Below are positions 45,561-58,520 of a stretch of 64,000 nt of DNA, one piece after another (within the stretch, counting starts at the first letter, position 1; each line of letters starts with the position of its first letter). The notes under the pieces are model-generated. The model saw only the letters and a program-made list of their open reading frames with translations. It ran no database searches and had not been told where the DNA came from. Made by a program: the position numbers and the translations under genes. The DNA comes from Lasioglossum baleicum (taxonomy: Eukaryota > Arthropoda > Insecta > Hymenoptera > Halictidae): the NCBI RefSeq assembly GCF_051020765.1, contig NC_134943.1, forward strand, positions 9,858,001 through 9,922,000. The letters are read 5' to 3'.

Positions 45561-46439
45561 ACACAGGCTAAAAGATAATACAATGCTTTATGGGATTTTT
45601 ATTGCTTCGTATATTTCTGCGTGGTAAGTTTGGAACGTGCTCTGTGTCTCGTTGTTCGGTGGTTAATATCGGAGTTAATTGAACTTTCGTCGAGACTCAC
45701 CTTTAACCGCGTTCAGCTTGTTCCCGACCATCTGCTTCGCCACGAACGCTGCCATTTTGCCGCTGGTTGTTCAACGCACACGGACCGAACCTCGATGGAC
45801 CTGTAAAACAATTCCACACAAGCCAAATGAATATAATTCATACCGTTTTCATCATTTCTACAAATTAATGCAAAGCACATTCTGATGATTAAATCCGCAT
45901 AGCGGTAAATTACGATAGAATGGCTGATTCAAAGTATAATAACCAGGAAATTATCGTTTATTATGATTTATAAATTGTAATGCATTCGAACAGAGCGAAA
46001 AGACAATTCCATGGAATCAAATTCGGATCGATCCTGTTAAGTAGAAAGTACAGACAATGGTCAGACGCGATTACCCTCGACCCGACCTTTTCCCCACACA
46101 AAGTCACTTGCTGGAGAACTGAATTCTACACTCTCATTGTTATTTCTGCGACTATTGTTACTATCTGTCTTTCTTCTGCGAGCAGCGTGTAATTCACTTA
46201 AAAGTGACTGTATAAAATTAGAAAATAGAGCAACGTCGTGCGAAAATATATGACTAGGGAAAATCGGGATTGCCACTCATTTGGCTTATCGTACTTTAAA
46301 AAATTAACGAAAACAGATGAGAAATAAAAGGGAAAAAAGAGAAGGGCTTCTGTTAATCTGCTATTAACCCACTTTTCCAGCTGGACGCGCCACTTTCCGT
46401 ATTGTAACCCTCCCGAAACACTAGAACCGAAATTGTGTA
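45561..46439. other. Unique stretch, no gene recognised
   Basis: AT-rich, with short frames on both strands and no repeats or domains. Confidence 0.4.
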
Positions 46440-47060
46440 AATCTATATAAATAAAAATGTAAATGTTTGTTTGTTCATAATCTAAGATCTCCGAATTATA
46501 GATCCCCATTAGACGCAGCGTTTCTTCGGGAAGGTTTTAGGACAATCCGCATTCGAAAAAGTCCATTCGTTGAAAAGTTATTACGTGATTAGTGACCAGA
46601 GACGACTTTTTCGCCCTCTCTTGGGCACGTTTCTCCTTATAACTTTTGACTGGTAGCACCAATATTCAATTTAAGGTACTCATTGGATTCAGCTCGTTGA
46701 GTTCTTTCAAATGGCCGCCGATACGATTCTGTAGGTTGCGTAGTTTAGGAGTTATAACGCAAAAACTGTGTGTTTTTCTTAAACTTTTTGGTTTACCGAC
46801 GCTATAAACAGCTGTAGCTTTTCAACGGTAGGTTTTAGGAAAAATCTGCGAACCACCTTGGCGATTGGAAATTTAATTCTCTACAACTCTCATATTTGCC
46901 ACTTTTTTTCTCCGACGCGATCTAAGAGATCATGCAAAAAACGATATAAACTCGAAAACGTTGATAGTTTTGCTTTAAGGTACTTTCTCTGCCGTACCTT
47001 TTGAACAGTTTGTCAGAAATAAGTTTTGGGCAAACAGGCTTACTTGGCGGGTGAAAGTCT
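46440..47060 (+). other. Possible transposon relic (Helitron-like start) of unknown class
   Basis: ATCTATATAAATAAAAATG followed by TTTGTTTGTTC resembles the 5' start of many insect Helitrons as I recall them. The following 500 bp (GAGTTATAACGCAAAAACTG, TATAACTTTTGACTGGTAGC) reads like repetitive DNA, but no second copy lies in this window and I see no CTRR 3' end. Confidence 0.3.
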
Positions 47061-48189
47061 ACAAAACGAGTCCAACAGTTTTACAGAAGTTAGAAGCAAA
47101 AATATGGTCAAAACGGTAAAATATGGTAAAAATGATATATAACAATAAAAAATATTGTATACCCACAAGCATTGTGAAATAAAACATATTAGAAAGGTGC
47201 GCTTTCACTTTTCTTTGTTCTCCCTTTAACCAGACGAAAAATAAGAAAGAACGACGAGGAACCATACGAAGAATAAGAAGTATAAGAAAATCCAGAAGAA
47301 AAATAAATTCACTTAATAATTTTGACTCCGTCACACTGAACAAACTACACCCTAGTTCAAAGTTCTGAATAATCCACAACCATGACGATCTACAGATCCA
47401 ACGATCCCAGCTTGCGACAACTCGATCGAAGGGGCCCGTGCGCAGAAAGTACTATTAATACCGGCATGTGGAAGCATAGCGAACGGCGAGGAGGATGTTT
47501 CGGTTTCCCAGTGCAATCCCGACGGATGTTTACTTTTACGATAATCGTATCCGATCCGGCCTCGGTTCCAGGCCGCTGAGAATGATTCGGAAAACAGGTT
47601 CTGGATCGCGAGAAGAGATCGAGTGGAGGGATCGAGGGCTCCGAGCAGAAACATGCTCGCTGTTTCGTTCTGTTCCGGACCGAGTGGTTTTATTCTTCGC
47701 GGGGCCGGTTCGTTTGCTCTAATAAACCGGCTACGGATCCGCTCCGCTCTGCTTGCACGCTTGCGAGCAGAGATACACGCTCGGCGAGCCCGAGCGCAAT
47801 CGTTCCCGGTCCTCGTATACGAACCGGCCACTTCGGATAACTTCAAATCGGATCGAACGCCCGGTATTACTTTTCACGACGTCGTAAACGGAATTTACGG
47901 GCTGAGAACCGTATAACGTTATTATCCGAAACGGTTATTTCCACCGGCGAAAGAGATTCACGGACACCGTATAAAAACCGATGCGAAGCGAGCACACCAC
48001 GCTGCGTGCGCGCCCGATGATCCCGGGGAGGCAGCAAAATACGAGACTTTTGTTCGATTCGTCCGAATCCAATGTATAATATCCTCGGCAAAGCGGAATA
48101 TGATCAATCTAATCCAATTCGATTGAAAATGAACAACCATTATATTGGAGTTTTATGAAACTGTCATGTTGTCAGGGAAAATAATGTTT
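47061..48189. other. Unique region, no gene recognised
   Basis: AT-rich to 47.35 kb, then GC-rich to 48.0 kb. The frame on the minus strand at 47352-47846 (164 codons) overlaps three plus-strand frames and has no domain. Confidence 0.4.
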
Positions 48190-49140
48190 TTTTTTTTAAA
48201 TAATATGTTTTTCTATTAGACTTCATTGTCCAGGAAATTAAATGTTGAGCATGTTAGAGCTTGAATTGGACCGTGGCTGACCATTCTCGGTTTGTTCTAC
48301 TTAATGGTCAAGGTACATCACGAATCCAGTGGTCCATTTTGAGATTATAAGTTAGAATTGTTGACTCACGTGTTTTTCTATTAAACTTCGTTGTCCACGA
48401 CGTCGAAATTAAAAATTAAGTGTATCACGTCTGACCAGTTATGCTTGTACTACTTAATGAGCAACGAAAATCATAAACCGAGTAGTTCATTTTATAGTAA
48501 CAGGATGGAGTTGTAGAATCACGTCTTCATTGTCCAGCAAGTCGAAATTAAATTTTAAGTGTGTTAGGCAAATTGAATTGGACCGTGGCTGACCATTCTC
48601 GGTTTGTACTACTTAATGGTCAAGGTACATCACGAATCCAGTGGTCCATTTTGAGATTATAGGTTAGAATTGTTGACTCACGTGTTTTTCTATTAGACTT
48701 CGTTGTCCAGGACGTCGAAATTAAAAATTAAGTGTATCACGTCTGACCAGTTATGCTTGTACTACTTAATGAGCAACGAAAATCATGAACCGAGTGGTTC
48801 ATTTTATAGTAAAAGGATGAAAGCGTAGAATCACATCTTCATTGTCCAGCAAGTCGAAATTAAATTTTAAGTGTGTTAGGCAAATTGAATTGGACCGTGG
48901 CTGACCATTCTCGGTTTGTACTACTTAATGGTCAAGGTACATCACGAATCCAGTGGTCCATTTTGAGATTATAGGTTAGAATTGTTGACTCACGTGTTTT
49001 TCTATTAAACTTCGTTGTCCACGACGTCGGAATTAAAAATTAAGTGTATCACGTCTGACCAGTTATGCTTGTACTACTTAATGAGCAACGAAAATCATAA
49101 ACCGAGTAGTTTTATAGTAACAGGGTGGAGTTGTAGAATC
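48190..49140 (+). repeat. 312-bp tandem array, about 3 units, each a diverged dimer
   Basis: TGACCATTCTCGGTTTGT starts at 48278, 48590 and 48902: exact 312-bp steps. Within each unit, two halves of about 155 bp are related: both run TGACCA..., TGTACTACTTAATG, ...TTCGTTGTCCACGACGTCGA or TTCATTGTCCAGCAAGTCGA, then AAATTAAR...TTAAGTGT. Partial units flank it on both sides. Confidence 0.95.
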
Positions 49141-52100
49141 ACATGCTCACACACATTCTTTTCTCAGTTTAAAACTTCCAAGTAAGTTCTAGTCATTTAA
49201 AAAAAAATGTTCCAAATTCTCAAAAAACTTCTGCTACTGAAAACTGGTACTCCGGAAAGTGTTACTCTATTTTACCAGCAGAAAGACCGTAGCGTTTCTT
49301 ATGCGACAGCCATTCCACTCGTTGATTCGCCTAACAGCGACATTTCCCATGGGCGGCCCCGCGTTAACGCATCGTGCCCAAGAAAATTAAATTCCTGTCC
49401 GGGCCACACGCAACGAGCCCCAAAATATAATTAGAATTCTCTATCGCGAGATTCGCTTTAACGTTAATAAATAAACTCGGTGGAGATCTCCTTCTCTGTT
49501 CTCCCTCTAACAATACCCCTGGCTTCCAGCTCGCCCCGTGGGGCATAAAACGAGTTGAAAAGCGTCGCTTGAAGAACATCGGTTAATCACCGTTCGCGCA
49601 ATAGAAATCACAAGCGATAACGCGTTGGAACGAGGATCTATTCAGAGGAGCTCGAGAAGCAGACGGAGCACCGTGTCTTGATTGCTTCCGAAATCTCGTT
49701 GAAAATTTAGGAATTTACCAAGAGAGAGTGAGAGAACAGTTCTCTCTCGTGCTTTCCCGTGAGCCGAGGCGAAGGTCTAATTCGATCTCGGGGAAACTGC
49801 GTTCTACTGTGCGGGGCAAAAAGCGAAACAGAAAACACTCGACGCGGCGTTAAATTATTCTGCCACGCGGCGAGCCTGCTTCCGGTGTTTGACGCTGCAT
49901 TCACACCCGGCATTCGTTGCGAAACGTACAGACGTGACTCGGGATCACGCGACCCGAGATTGAAATACTTTTCTTCGAGACTCTGAGGGAGCATCAAGGA
50001 ATTCAATCCATCCACTGCGGTCCGCAAAATTGCGAAGGAAGTCATCCGATCGAGAAGTCCGCGTCGCAAAAAGAAAATCGGAGATGAACGAACCGCTGCT
50101 CCATATGCATAAGCGTGGGCGGGTTTAAGCTCGCCAGGATTAGAGTGTCGATCGGAAAGCTCGTCGTTGTTACCTCCGGCGGAGGTGAATTTCCCCGGTG
50201 GAAGGAAAAAACACGTAATATAGAGAGGAAGCGAGCCTCATTTTGTCCATTGTCGCCGGGATAAAGTTGTCGCGGGGCTTGTTGGAAAATCACGGAGGAA
50301 GAAAAAGAGAGGGAGAGAGAGAGAGAGAGATAGAAAGAGAGGCGCCGAGACGTCTCGACGCCGGTTTACCGCCGGTTTATCGGCGTCGTCTTCTCGCAGT
50401 CGCCACCGCTGTCCTCTCTTCTCTCCTGTCCCCCCTTCTCTGTCTCCGTTCCTCTTTCCACGGAGTCGATGTTTCTCTTTCTCTCTCGTCAGCCTCGCTA
50501 TTTCTCTATCGATCCTCCCTCCGTTCGCTGTCTCTTCGACTACGAGCCACTCTCCTACGCTAGACGCCAGATAAGCGACGCTGATGGACCCAGCGTCGAC
50601 ACATAAGCGATCGAGACGCGACGCGCTACTCTCCCACGCGAGAATCCTGGAGATCCTCCCTCGGATCCTGCTCCCGTGGAACCCTCTGCCGCTCCACAGG
50701 GCCGGCGACTTTATCAAATGATTGTTTGTTCGGCTCCTAAGTGCGTCACGCTGCACCCGGGGAGCCAAGTTTTTGATGGGCGGCCGCCTGAACACCTGGC
50801 ATCTTCCGGGCAATGCTCGGCAAATTGAGTGAGTTGTCTCGACGCTCCCACCCAGACTTATTTAGTCGTTTATGGAATCTTATGTAGACTCTTGTTTTTG
50901 TTGATTGTTTTATAAAAGTCTCACCGACAGTTCTTTTGAAGTTTGATTCCGTCAATTTTTCATGAAGACCTTCTGTTTTATTACGCATTGGGGATTACAA
51001 AAATATGTCACAATGTCAATAATCAACTTTCCATCCTGATAACTTTGTCCCCTCACGGAACAGGAGCTGTGTCCAACGTTCCGGGGCCAATTTAGGAGCC
51101 AGAGCCACGAAGTGGGAGGAGCTAGTGATCCCACCAACGCCGTGGGAGGCGTGGCTTGCTCCCAGTAAGCGTGACTAGCACCCGTCCCTCTGCTCTTTCA
51201 ACAAAATCTCTCAGATTTCGCTCAAACCAAAAGATTATCAACTTATGCAGACTTTATCGTGAATCTGGAGCAAAGGACTGCAGAAATTTTACCCGTGGTT
51301 TCGAAACCGAGGCGAAGCAAACATCGCACTCGTGAAACCGAGCCTCCAGCTTCAGACAATTCTTCCTGGTGGTGTCGCGTTCTCCCTCAGCTTGATAAAC
51401 AACCACTCAGCGGTCTCTCTGGCAAGATAGCTGTTTGCCGTCACCGAAGAAGCCGCCAGAGCAATTTGGCTCGCGGGAATCCAAGAAGCTTCGTTGACGC
51501 GGCGATTCGCGAGCAGCAACAGCGAACGGCGAGGAACAACGATCCGGAACACTGTTATCTAGGAGTCTACCGTTCCCATAAAGCTCTGACAGATTCCTCG
51601 TACAAGTTTTCTGGAATTATTTCGCCGGTGTTCGAGCAAGGAAACGAGCCTCGTGCTCTCGCGTCCGACCGAGGACCTTCTAGTCGAGGAGAGAAGACTC
51701 TCTGAAGCACTCTCTCCTCGGAGAGAGGAGAGCACGGCCGCCTCGTTAGGGCGACGACCACCCCGGGCCATCTTTGGCCCTCGATCCCGCGCACTAATTA
51801 AATAGAGGCGAGTGGATTCGGCGTTCCGCCGCGAAAGTCTCGAATCAAGCGTTTCGCCTCTCTTTCTCTCTCTCTCGATCTCCATTTAACGGAGGTTAAT
51901 TACCGAATCCTCCCGCCCGGTGATTTCCTCGTCCTTATCCTTCTTCTTCCCCGGGCGATGCGCTTTTCGTTGCCGGTTTTCTTTTTTCGTTGACAATGTC
52001 CCCGTTTTCCCCCGAGGATCTCTCTCCGGAGAAGTTCCGTTTAAAGTTTCCCTCGGATGCGAGTTTTTGTTTGGAATCGCCACCTCGCCCAATGCGCGAT

Positions 52101-52640
52101 GCATTCAAAGCTTTGTGCGACGGTTTCTCGGCTTCTTTCGCGCAAATAGAGTAAGTTAGGATGTAGCGTGGGGTAGCATGCGCGAAAGTAGAGGTAGTTT
52201 ATCACCGAATTTTATGGAAACGTGGGAAAAGGAATTGGGACCCATCAAGAATTCTATTAGCCGGACCACTGTCAATTAGCTGAACTGCAAATTCACCGAG
52301 GCCGGCTGTAAACCCGATTATTACCGGCATTCTCAGGATCCTAGTGTCCGGCGAAAATGGCGGCCGTTCAGAGAAGATGGTACGTGATCGTGGGGAACAC
52401 TCCGCTGAAACGAGGTCGAACGTGACGCTTCTCGGCGGGCTAGGTGCCCGCGAAATTAAGAATCTCGCGAAGCCTCTGCAGCCGTTCGATGTTTTAAGAG
52501 CTTTCCGAAAGCGGCTGGAGAATTTAGAGAGCTCGGAGTGCCAACAAGAAGCCAATCCAATGGAGCCGATCCGTCCATGAAGTATTGAACAAGCAAGAAA
52601 TAGACTTCACACCCGAAAAAACTTCAGGCCTTGTTGCAGA
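49141..52640. other. Long unique GC-rich region, no gene recognised
   Basis: 3.5 kb mostly GC-rich, with a (GA)n tract at 50308-50340. Overlapping frames occur on both strands; the longest (50238-50813, minus, 191 codons) includes a serine/leucine run coded by the GA tract. I recognise no domain. Could be intron, regulatory DNA, or contain untranslated exons. Confidence 0.4.
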
Positions 52641-54520
52641 AATATTGAAAGCGTGACTTGCAAAAAAGGTGTGGCTGCCTCGCGAGAGGCGTGGCTAGCT
52701 CAGAAGAGGCGTGGCCTGTCTAATAAATCCCTCCCCACTGATTCTATCCTCAGCAGCGTCTCGAAACGATTGAATGTAAATTGAGAAGTAAAATTTTTGG
52801 TTAAATTAATATTATTCCGTGAAACAATGATGTAGTACCTAGTATAATAAATAGTAGTCGAAGTTAGTGGCGAACACCCGGTATATAGCGCACGGGACTC
52901 AAGAAAGCGGCATTCCCGGCGGGGGGAAAGAAACGGAAGCGACGTGGCTCGCGAGATAGAGGCGAGAACAATGTTGCGAGCGAGAAGGAACGAGAGGAAC
53001 ACTGTTCCCCTCGTCGGTGGAACGGCGAGCCGTGGGCCACAAGTGCTTCCGCGTGTACTCGAGGATTTCTCGCGATGGACCTAGCCCCGACACGGCTCCT
53101 TCGCACCCCTTTCTTCCAAGATCTCCAACCGAGAGGTTCCTGCAAGCTTGTTAACGGAAACGGAGTCGTCGCTAATGGACAAGTTCGATGCTCGAGATGG
53201 CTAGGGTCTCGAATTTCGGCGGTTTCCCCCGAATCGGTCGATCAGATACGCCGGATGGGAACGTCTCTCGGTGAACCGCGTTGCTTTTCTAGTCGAGAGG
53301 CTATTCTTCCTCCGACTGAACCACTACACAACGCTCGGAGAGCACGAATACACTTTCATGTTCTTCAAGAGACATATTTGTTTCGCCATGGAGTATATTA
53401 AATTCGTGCTTCAAAGTCTGCTAACTTCGGGACTGATAAAATCTGTCCATTAGTCTAATTAATGAACCTTGTTCCTGCGATATGTTTGCTTCAACCCCTA
53501 CTCGAAAGATCAATAGGAGCTTTGCACGTGTGATAAGCTCGATGTTTTACTGTTTAAAATTGTTTAATATCCAGAACGCGCAGATTCGTTGTTAAAAATT
53601 AATTCTGTTTGTGGGGAATGAAAGTGGGAGGCGACACAATTTTTGGACGAAGTGAGAAAGCAATTAGGCGAGACTGTCAACCCTTCAGACCCTTGTGCTG
53701 GTCGTAAGAGGGTGAGAAACACTGCTGTCCCTTTAATTAATCTAGACTAGGCTTTCTAGTCTTCCGGTGTTACTTCCAGACGGTATTTCACGTTATTCTC
53801 CAGTGTCTAACGTGACAATTTTCAATTTATACAAAGGCGATTGTTTCGAGTTATAGTCATTGCTAAAACTAAACAGTATTCTCCAAGTTTTGTGATCAAC
53901 GCTAATATATCCCGAGCACCGGCAAGTAATCTAATAACACCGTGCACGTCATAAGTAAAAAGTCTCTCGCTCTCTCTCTCTCTCTCTCGGATAATTGACG
54001 CGAGGATCAACCGAGCGCTCGATCAAACTCCGAGTTGGAACAAATTCGCGGCACGCTCGCGGGATCCGGGGATTAGCCGCACCGGATGGTAAGTAAGAAG
54101 TCGTGTAATGCCGCGATCCATCAACGAGATCAGTCGATCCATCAAAAACGATAGTCTCAGCTCCCGAATTTCCCTGCTTCCATTAATCATTTCCCTGCGA
54201 TCTTTCCAATAACAGTCTTGACCCAAAAACAACGTGTTCCTGTTTTGCGTTCACACTTTAATTCCCTCTGACAATCAAAAAGTCAATGATAATATCTTCG
54301 GATATGGAAATGACCGGGCGAAACATCAAACTGTGTAACATCGAACAATATAATATTATCGTCGACGTATTAAAAGTATTAAAAGAGGAAATATATTTTG
54401 ATCTAGTCCAGATCTAGTGGCATTTCAAATAATTGCAGCATGAAGATTCGCAGTCTAACATCATCCAACCGTGCAATCATCGAGGAATAAAAATGGGCCA
54501 CTCTAACGAGGCAAGGACTC
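52641..54520. other. Unique region with a 20-bp triplicate, no gene recognised
   Basis: At 52660-52722 a ~20-bp word with GGYGTGGCTRSCTC is repeated about three times (AGGTGTGGCTGCC, AGGCGTGGCTAGC, AGGCGTGGCCTGT). A (TC)n tract lies at 53962-53988. GC-rich at 52.87-53.3 kb. No recognised coding sequence. Confidence 0.4.
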
Positions 54521-54807
54521 CAAGTGTCCGACTTCGATTTTGATAATTTTTTGTGAGACGATGGTATATGGATCCCTAATTTTGCCTGCAAAATATTAGG
54601 TCTAGTTACTCAATAGTTTCAAAGATATAAACAATTAAACTTTCATACCTTGTTGGTATACCATGATTTGCAGCTCAAATTTTCGAAGTTCCATTGTTTA
54701 TATCTTTAAAACTATTGTATAAGTACACCAAACATTTCGCAGATATCATTAGGGATCCATATACCATCGTCTCACAAAAGATTATCAAAATCGAAGTCGG
54801 ACACTTG
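54521..54807. mobile_element. Palindromic MITE, CAAGTGTCCGACTTCG ends
   Basis: Left arm CAAGTGTCCGACTTCGATTT and GATGGTATATGGATCCCTAA is mirrored by TTAGGGATCCATATACCATC and AAATCGAAGTCGGACACTTG on the right. Near the centre ATAGTTTCAAAGATATAAAC mirrors GTTTATATCTTTAAAACTAT. No clear target-site duplication. Confidence 0.85.
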
Positions 54808-57680
54808 GGGTCGTTCCTTTGTAAGTTGTATAGTTTCTATCAAAGTTAAATTTCACAGAGAAATTCGTTGCGGGCACCGACACGCCAAGTGCTTTATTAA
54901 CATCCAGAATGTCAGGCATCGCGGTCCCGTCTCCCCTAAGATTGGTAAATTCAAGGTAGACAGCGGCGGGACCATAACCGCGGTATGTTATGCGCCCGGA
55001 AGTATGCAACCGGCGCGCACCGGTGGAATTACGGCAGCCGTCAGCGTCGCCGGGCGAAATAACTCGCGGTTCGAGTGGAAAGTAAACTGAATTTTGGGGG
55101 ACGAGCGAGTGGAATGGCCGTGGATCGTGTCTGGGGGCTTCTCGAACACCTTTATCGAGATTAATTAAACGATGGTGTCGCCATCGGATTCCTTTCTGCG
55201 TCGACGAGCAGAAGAGTCCTCTTGCTCAAGACCACCCTAACTACGCTCAATCATTTTTATTTTGTACCCGTTCAACACGGTCAGAGATCGGACATGGCTA
55301 CAACTGTTCCACTTTTCATTTTTTTGCTCAGCCGCATTTCTCGCGCGTATTTCGCAATCCTCGAGGATCCTCGACGCGGAACAAGGCCCGCGAATTTCAT
55401 TAAGCGTCGAGAACAATGGCGCGGCGATAAACCACCGCGTGACAATGCTGGGGAGATTCGCAAAATTTTTTCGAAACGTCGCTCGACCCGGGAAAATCCC
55501 CGCGAACTTTTCTAATCGGCCCTGGCCGAGAGATAGTTTCGTCGGGCGGCGCCACACAAAGGCTCCCTCCGGCCAGGTTTTGTGTTTTCCTCCTCGATTT
55601 CCGTCCTTGTCTCTATGTTTTCGTTTTTTTTTCAGTTTTATCGCTCGGACGAGACCTTTTTCCCCTCCGTGTCCCGGAGAGATATACCAGGCCGATAGCA
55701 AAGCGGTTCTATTTTCGAGATTACTGTTTTCCTGGCACGCGCGCGCGCACCTTGGCCACCGGCTGCGCGAATCCTTTGGAATCCACTGCGTGAAAAGCTT
55801 TGATGTAGCTGGGCTTCGATTTTTCTAATCGATCGACGGGTACACTCGGTGTCGGGACCCAAGCGGACGGGTCACCGGGTGACTGTGTTTGCAGAAACTC
55901 CATCGCGAAATTCCCGTACTCGTTCCCTATTTCTGTTTGACATTCTTCTGCGCTACTTCATAATCTACTTAATTTCAGCATTAATAAATCGATATTCGGT
56001 GGAGTTCATTTTATGACAAATACATTTACATGCCTATTTAGGCAATACCATTCTCAACGGTATCCGAAAGTCATTCTATCCGCGTCTATCAAGAAATGCT
56101 GATACGAGAAATAATTGATAAAATATTGCAATATGAATCGTTGCAAGTTCATCGTGAAAATTGTTGCAAGTTCATCATGCTTTCATCGTCCCCAGGATAA
56201 GTTCATTTTCGATGGAAATGGACTACGGTGATTTGTGGATCGTATAAGTTATCGATTAGAATCGCTCGACGCGTCTGACCATTGCCTGCAGATTCTGTAA
56301 TACTTGTGACTATATCGAACCGCAGAGGCTCGTGCAAACGCGCGCTTCCCCGGGAAAAGGCGCGGACAGTAAATAAAATCCAATTTCCTTGATGAATGGC
56401 CTCGGTAAACCAAAAGTGGGGCACGGCTGTAGCGAATTTTAATAAAGTTTGTATTTTAGTCGTTCCCCAGAGGGTTTCGGGGACCTGTAATTCTCATAAA
56501 ATTTCAGGAAGCACTCGTATATAACGTTCGAGAGAAATAAATAGCTCTTGAGGTTAGCTTCACCTCGACTTCGTGAAGTGACATTCTAGCCGACATCATT
56601 TCGAGTCAATTTTAATTTTAAAAATCGTGGATCAATTTCTAAATGCTCAGAATTACGGTGATACTTCAGTGTTTTCTCATTCTCGACGTCACAATTTAAG
56701 TGTGTCACTCAACAAACATAATTGCAGAAAAAAAATGAGATATTGTACAGCCTCCGAAGGCAGAAAATTGTGGACTCTTCACTCGAGGGGCAGTCAGTAG
56801 TTAAGAAGGGTTCTAAAATCGTCGAAACTCTGGAGTAATGGTCGCGATAGGCATCGGCATAGCTTCGTTTCGACGCTTCCCCGGGGCAAGCATAAATCCT
56901 TTCTGTCTTGAAGGATGCAGTGGGCTGGGAAGACGAACGGCGGGTCCGAGAGCAACCGTGATTCAGTGCAATCGTGTAGATTGCAGTCGGTGGGCTTCGG
57001 GTGTCGGGTGTTCTCGCGTCGAATTCTCCGCGGAATCGGTTGAACGAGACGACGACGACGACGACGTTTCAATTTTCATTTAACCGTGTCGGATCCGTGT
57101 CGCGACACGTGCTACAATTTCCCCGATACACTCGGCGCGCCATATTTTCCGGCGGGCGCGGCGCGGCGCGGCGGTTTTCTTGCACATCCTTTTGTCCGTT
57201 CCGCTTCTGCCTTGTCGGGGAATGTAATAACTCGAAGCCCGCGGGAGGCGCGCACGGATTCCTCACGGAGCGGGGAAAAACCTTCCCGTGCCCTCTCGAT
57301 CCGGTGTTGTTTATCGTCGGCTGCGCCTCTAATGTAATATACCCGTCCACGGGAAAAGAAATCGCTCGATCGATCGTACCCCCGATAAATTTCCAACGAT
57401 TTTCCCGGCGATTTCGATTACAGTCCTTTCGAGGACGTTGCGGACGTGTTCGTAACCGTGAACTCTATACGACACCGTCGCTGTCATCATCATTGAAAAT
57501 CGTGATTGCACGGTGAAGACCGATGACGCCTCGGTGCGTCAAAGACGAAGTAAATTTTTCCAGGTAATGCGGTGATGGTATCGATTAAATAACGCTGCGG
57601 GGTGTTAGATGAGGGTTTAATTGAGATTATAGGGTGGGTATTTTGCAGATTACTTTGCAGAAACAAATTCATTTAGAGTT
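54808..57680. other. Unique region, no gene recognised
   Basis: Alternates GC-rich (54.85-55.9, 56.8-57.5 kb) and AT-rich (55.9-56.75 kb) DNA. A minus-strand frame across 54785-55080 has an unusually protein-like composition (words VYLEFTNLRGDG and NFSVKFNFDRNY) compared with other frames here, but I do not recognise it. A short GAC triplet tract lies at 57048-57066. Confidence 0.35.
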
Positions 57681-58520
57681 CTTTAAACATTTTTTCGGGT
57701 TTCGGTTTGGAAGAATTGAATGAGCAGAGACACCAGTGGCGGACGGACATTCTGAAGAATGTGTGCGGGTACGATCGGGTCTAATGCAGTCGGAATCGAA
57801 GGAGCGGAAGGGGCAGGAAAGGGAATGAAAAATGTCAGGCTCGCGGCGTGGCATTCTCTCGCGGAATCCCGAGGCTCGCGTTCCTGGCAGATTAAAGAAC
57901 GACGGGAATCTCGTGACCCGTGAGAAATTGGGTCGACGAGGGCCGGAGACGATCCGGGACGAAGATCAACGGTGAAATAAAGACGGAAGAAGGAGGGAGG
58001 GTGGTGCAGAGGCACGGACGGCAAAGACGCATCGCGGCCATTGTCTCGCAGACGGTTTCCCCCGGGGGATAAAGGACGACGGGACGCCGATAAACGAGCA
58101 GAGCGCGGGCCGAAGCAGAGCTGAAGCAGTGCCGAGCCCGACACGAGACGCGGAAACGGAGAAATATTAAGGGTTGCACTCCCCGTATTAGAGATCCTGC
58201 GGGAGAGATCGGCCGCGATTTGTTCCAATGAAACGCTTCGGCAAACGTTCCTCCGACCCGATATTCCTACAACCGCCGCGCCGCGCGCCGTCCCGGTATT
58301 CCTATTTTCCGGTAACGATCGGCTCGTTTCTCTTGTCGCGTGCGATTTCTCCTTTAGCTCGCGCCACCGTTCCTCTGGATCTCGATCTCGATCCCGTATC
58401 CTTCCCGGGCAACGACATCGATCTCCAGAATTCCTCGAACGGGAACCGGGATACAAAGGCCACCGGAAAACGAAGGGCGCCGTTAACCTAGATATGTTTA
58501 CAATCTTTTCCAATTTCGTT
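57681..58520. other. GC-rich block holding the longest open frame, probably not a gene
   Basis: A minus-strand frame of 276 codons (57683-58513) is the longest in the window. It is rich in Arg, Ser and Pro with no domain, signal or repeat, and overlaps an 87-codon plus-strand frame (58228-58491). GC-rich DNA with few stop codons explains it well. A cryptic exon cannot be excluded. Confidence 0.35.

Noticed and set aside
50238..50813. 191-codon minus-strand frame
   Set aside because: Partly encoded by the (GA)n tract as a Ser/Leu run; no domain and overlapping antisense frame.
54075..54095. Strong donor-like GATG/GTAAGTAAG
   Set aside because: No paired acceptor or open exon; chance expectation for GTAAGT is high.
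57683..58513. 276-codon minus-strand open frame, the longest in the window
   Set aside because: Arg/Ser/Pro-rich, no domain, overlapped by an antisense frame in GC-rich DNA with few stops; best explained as chance.
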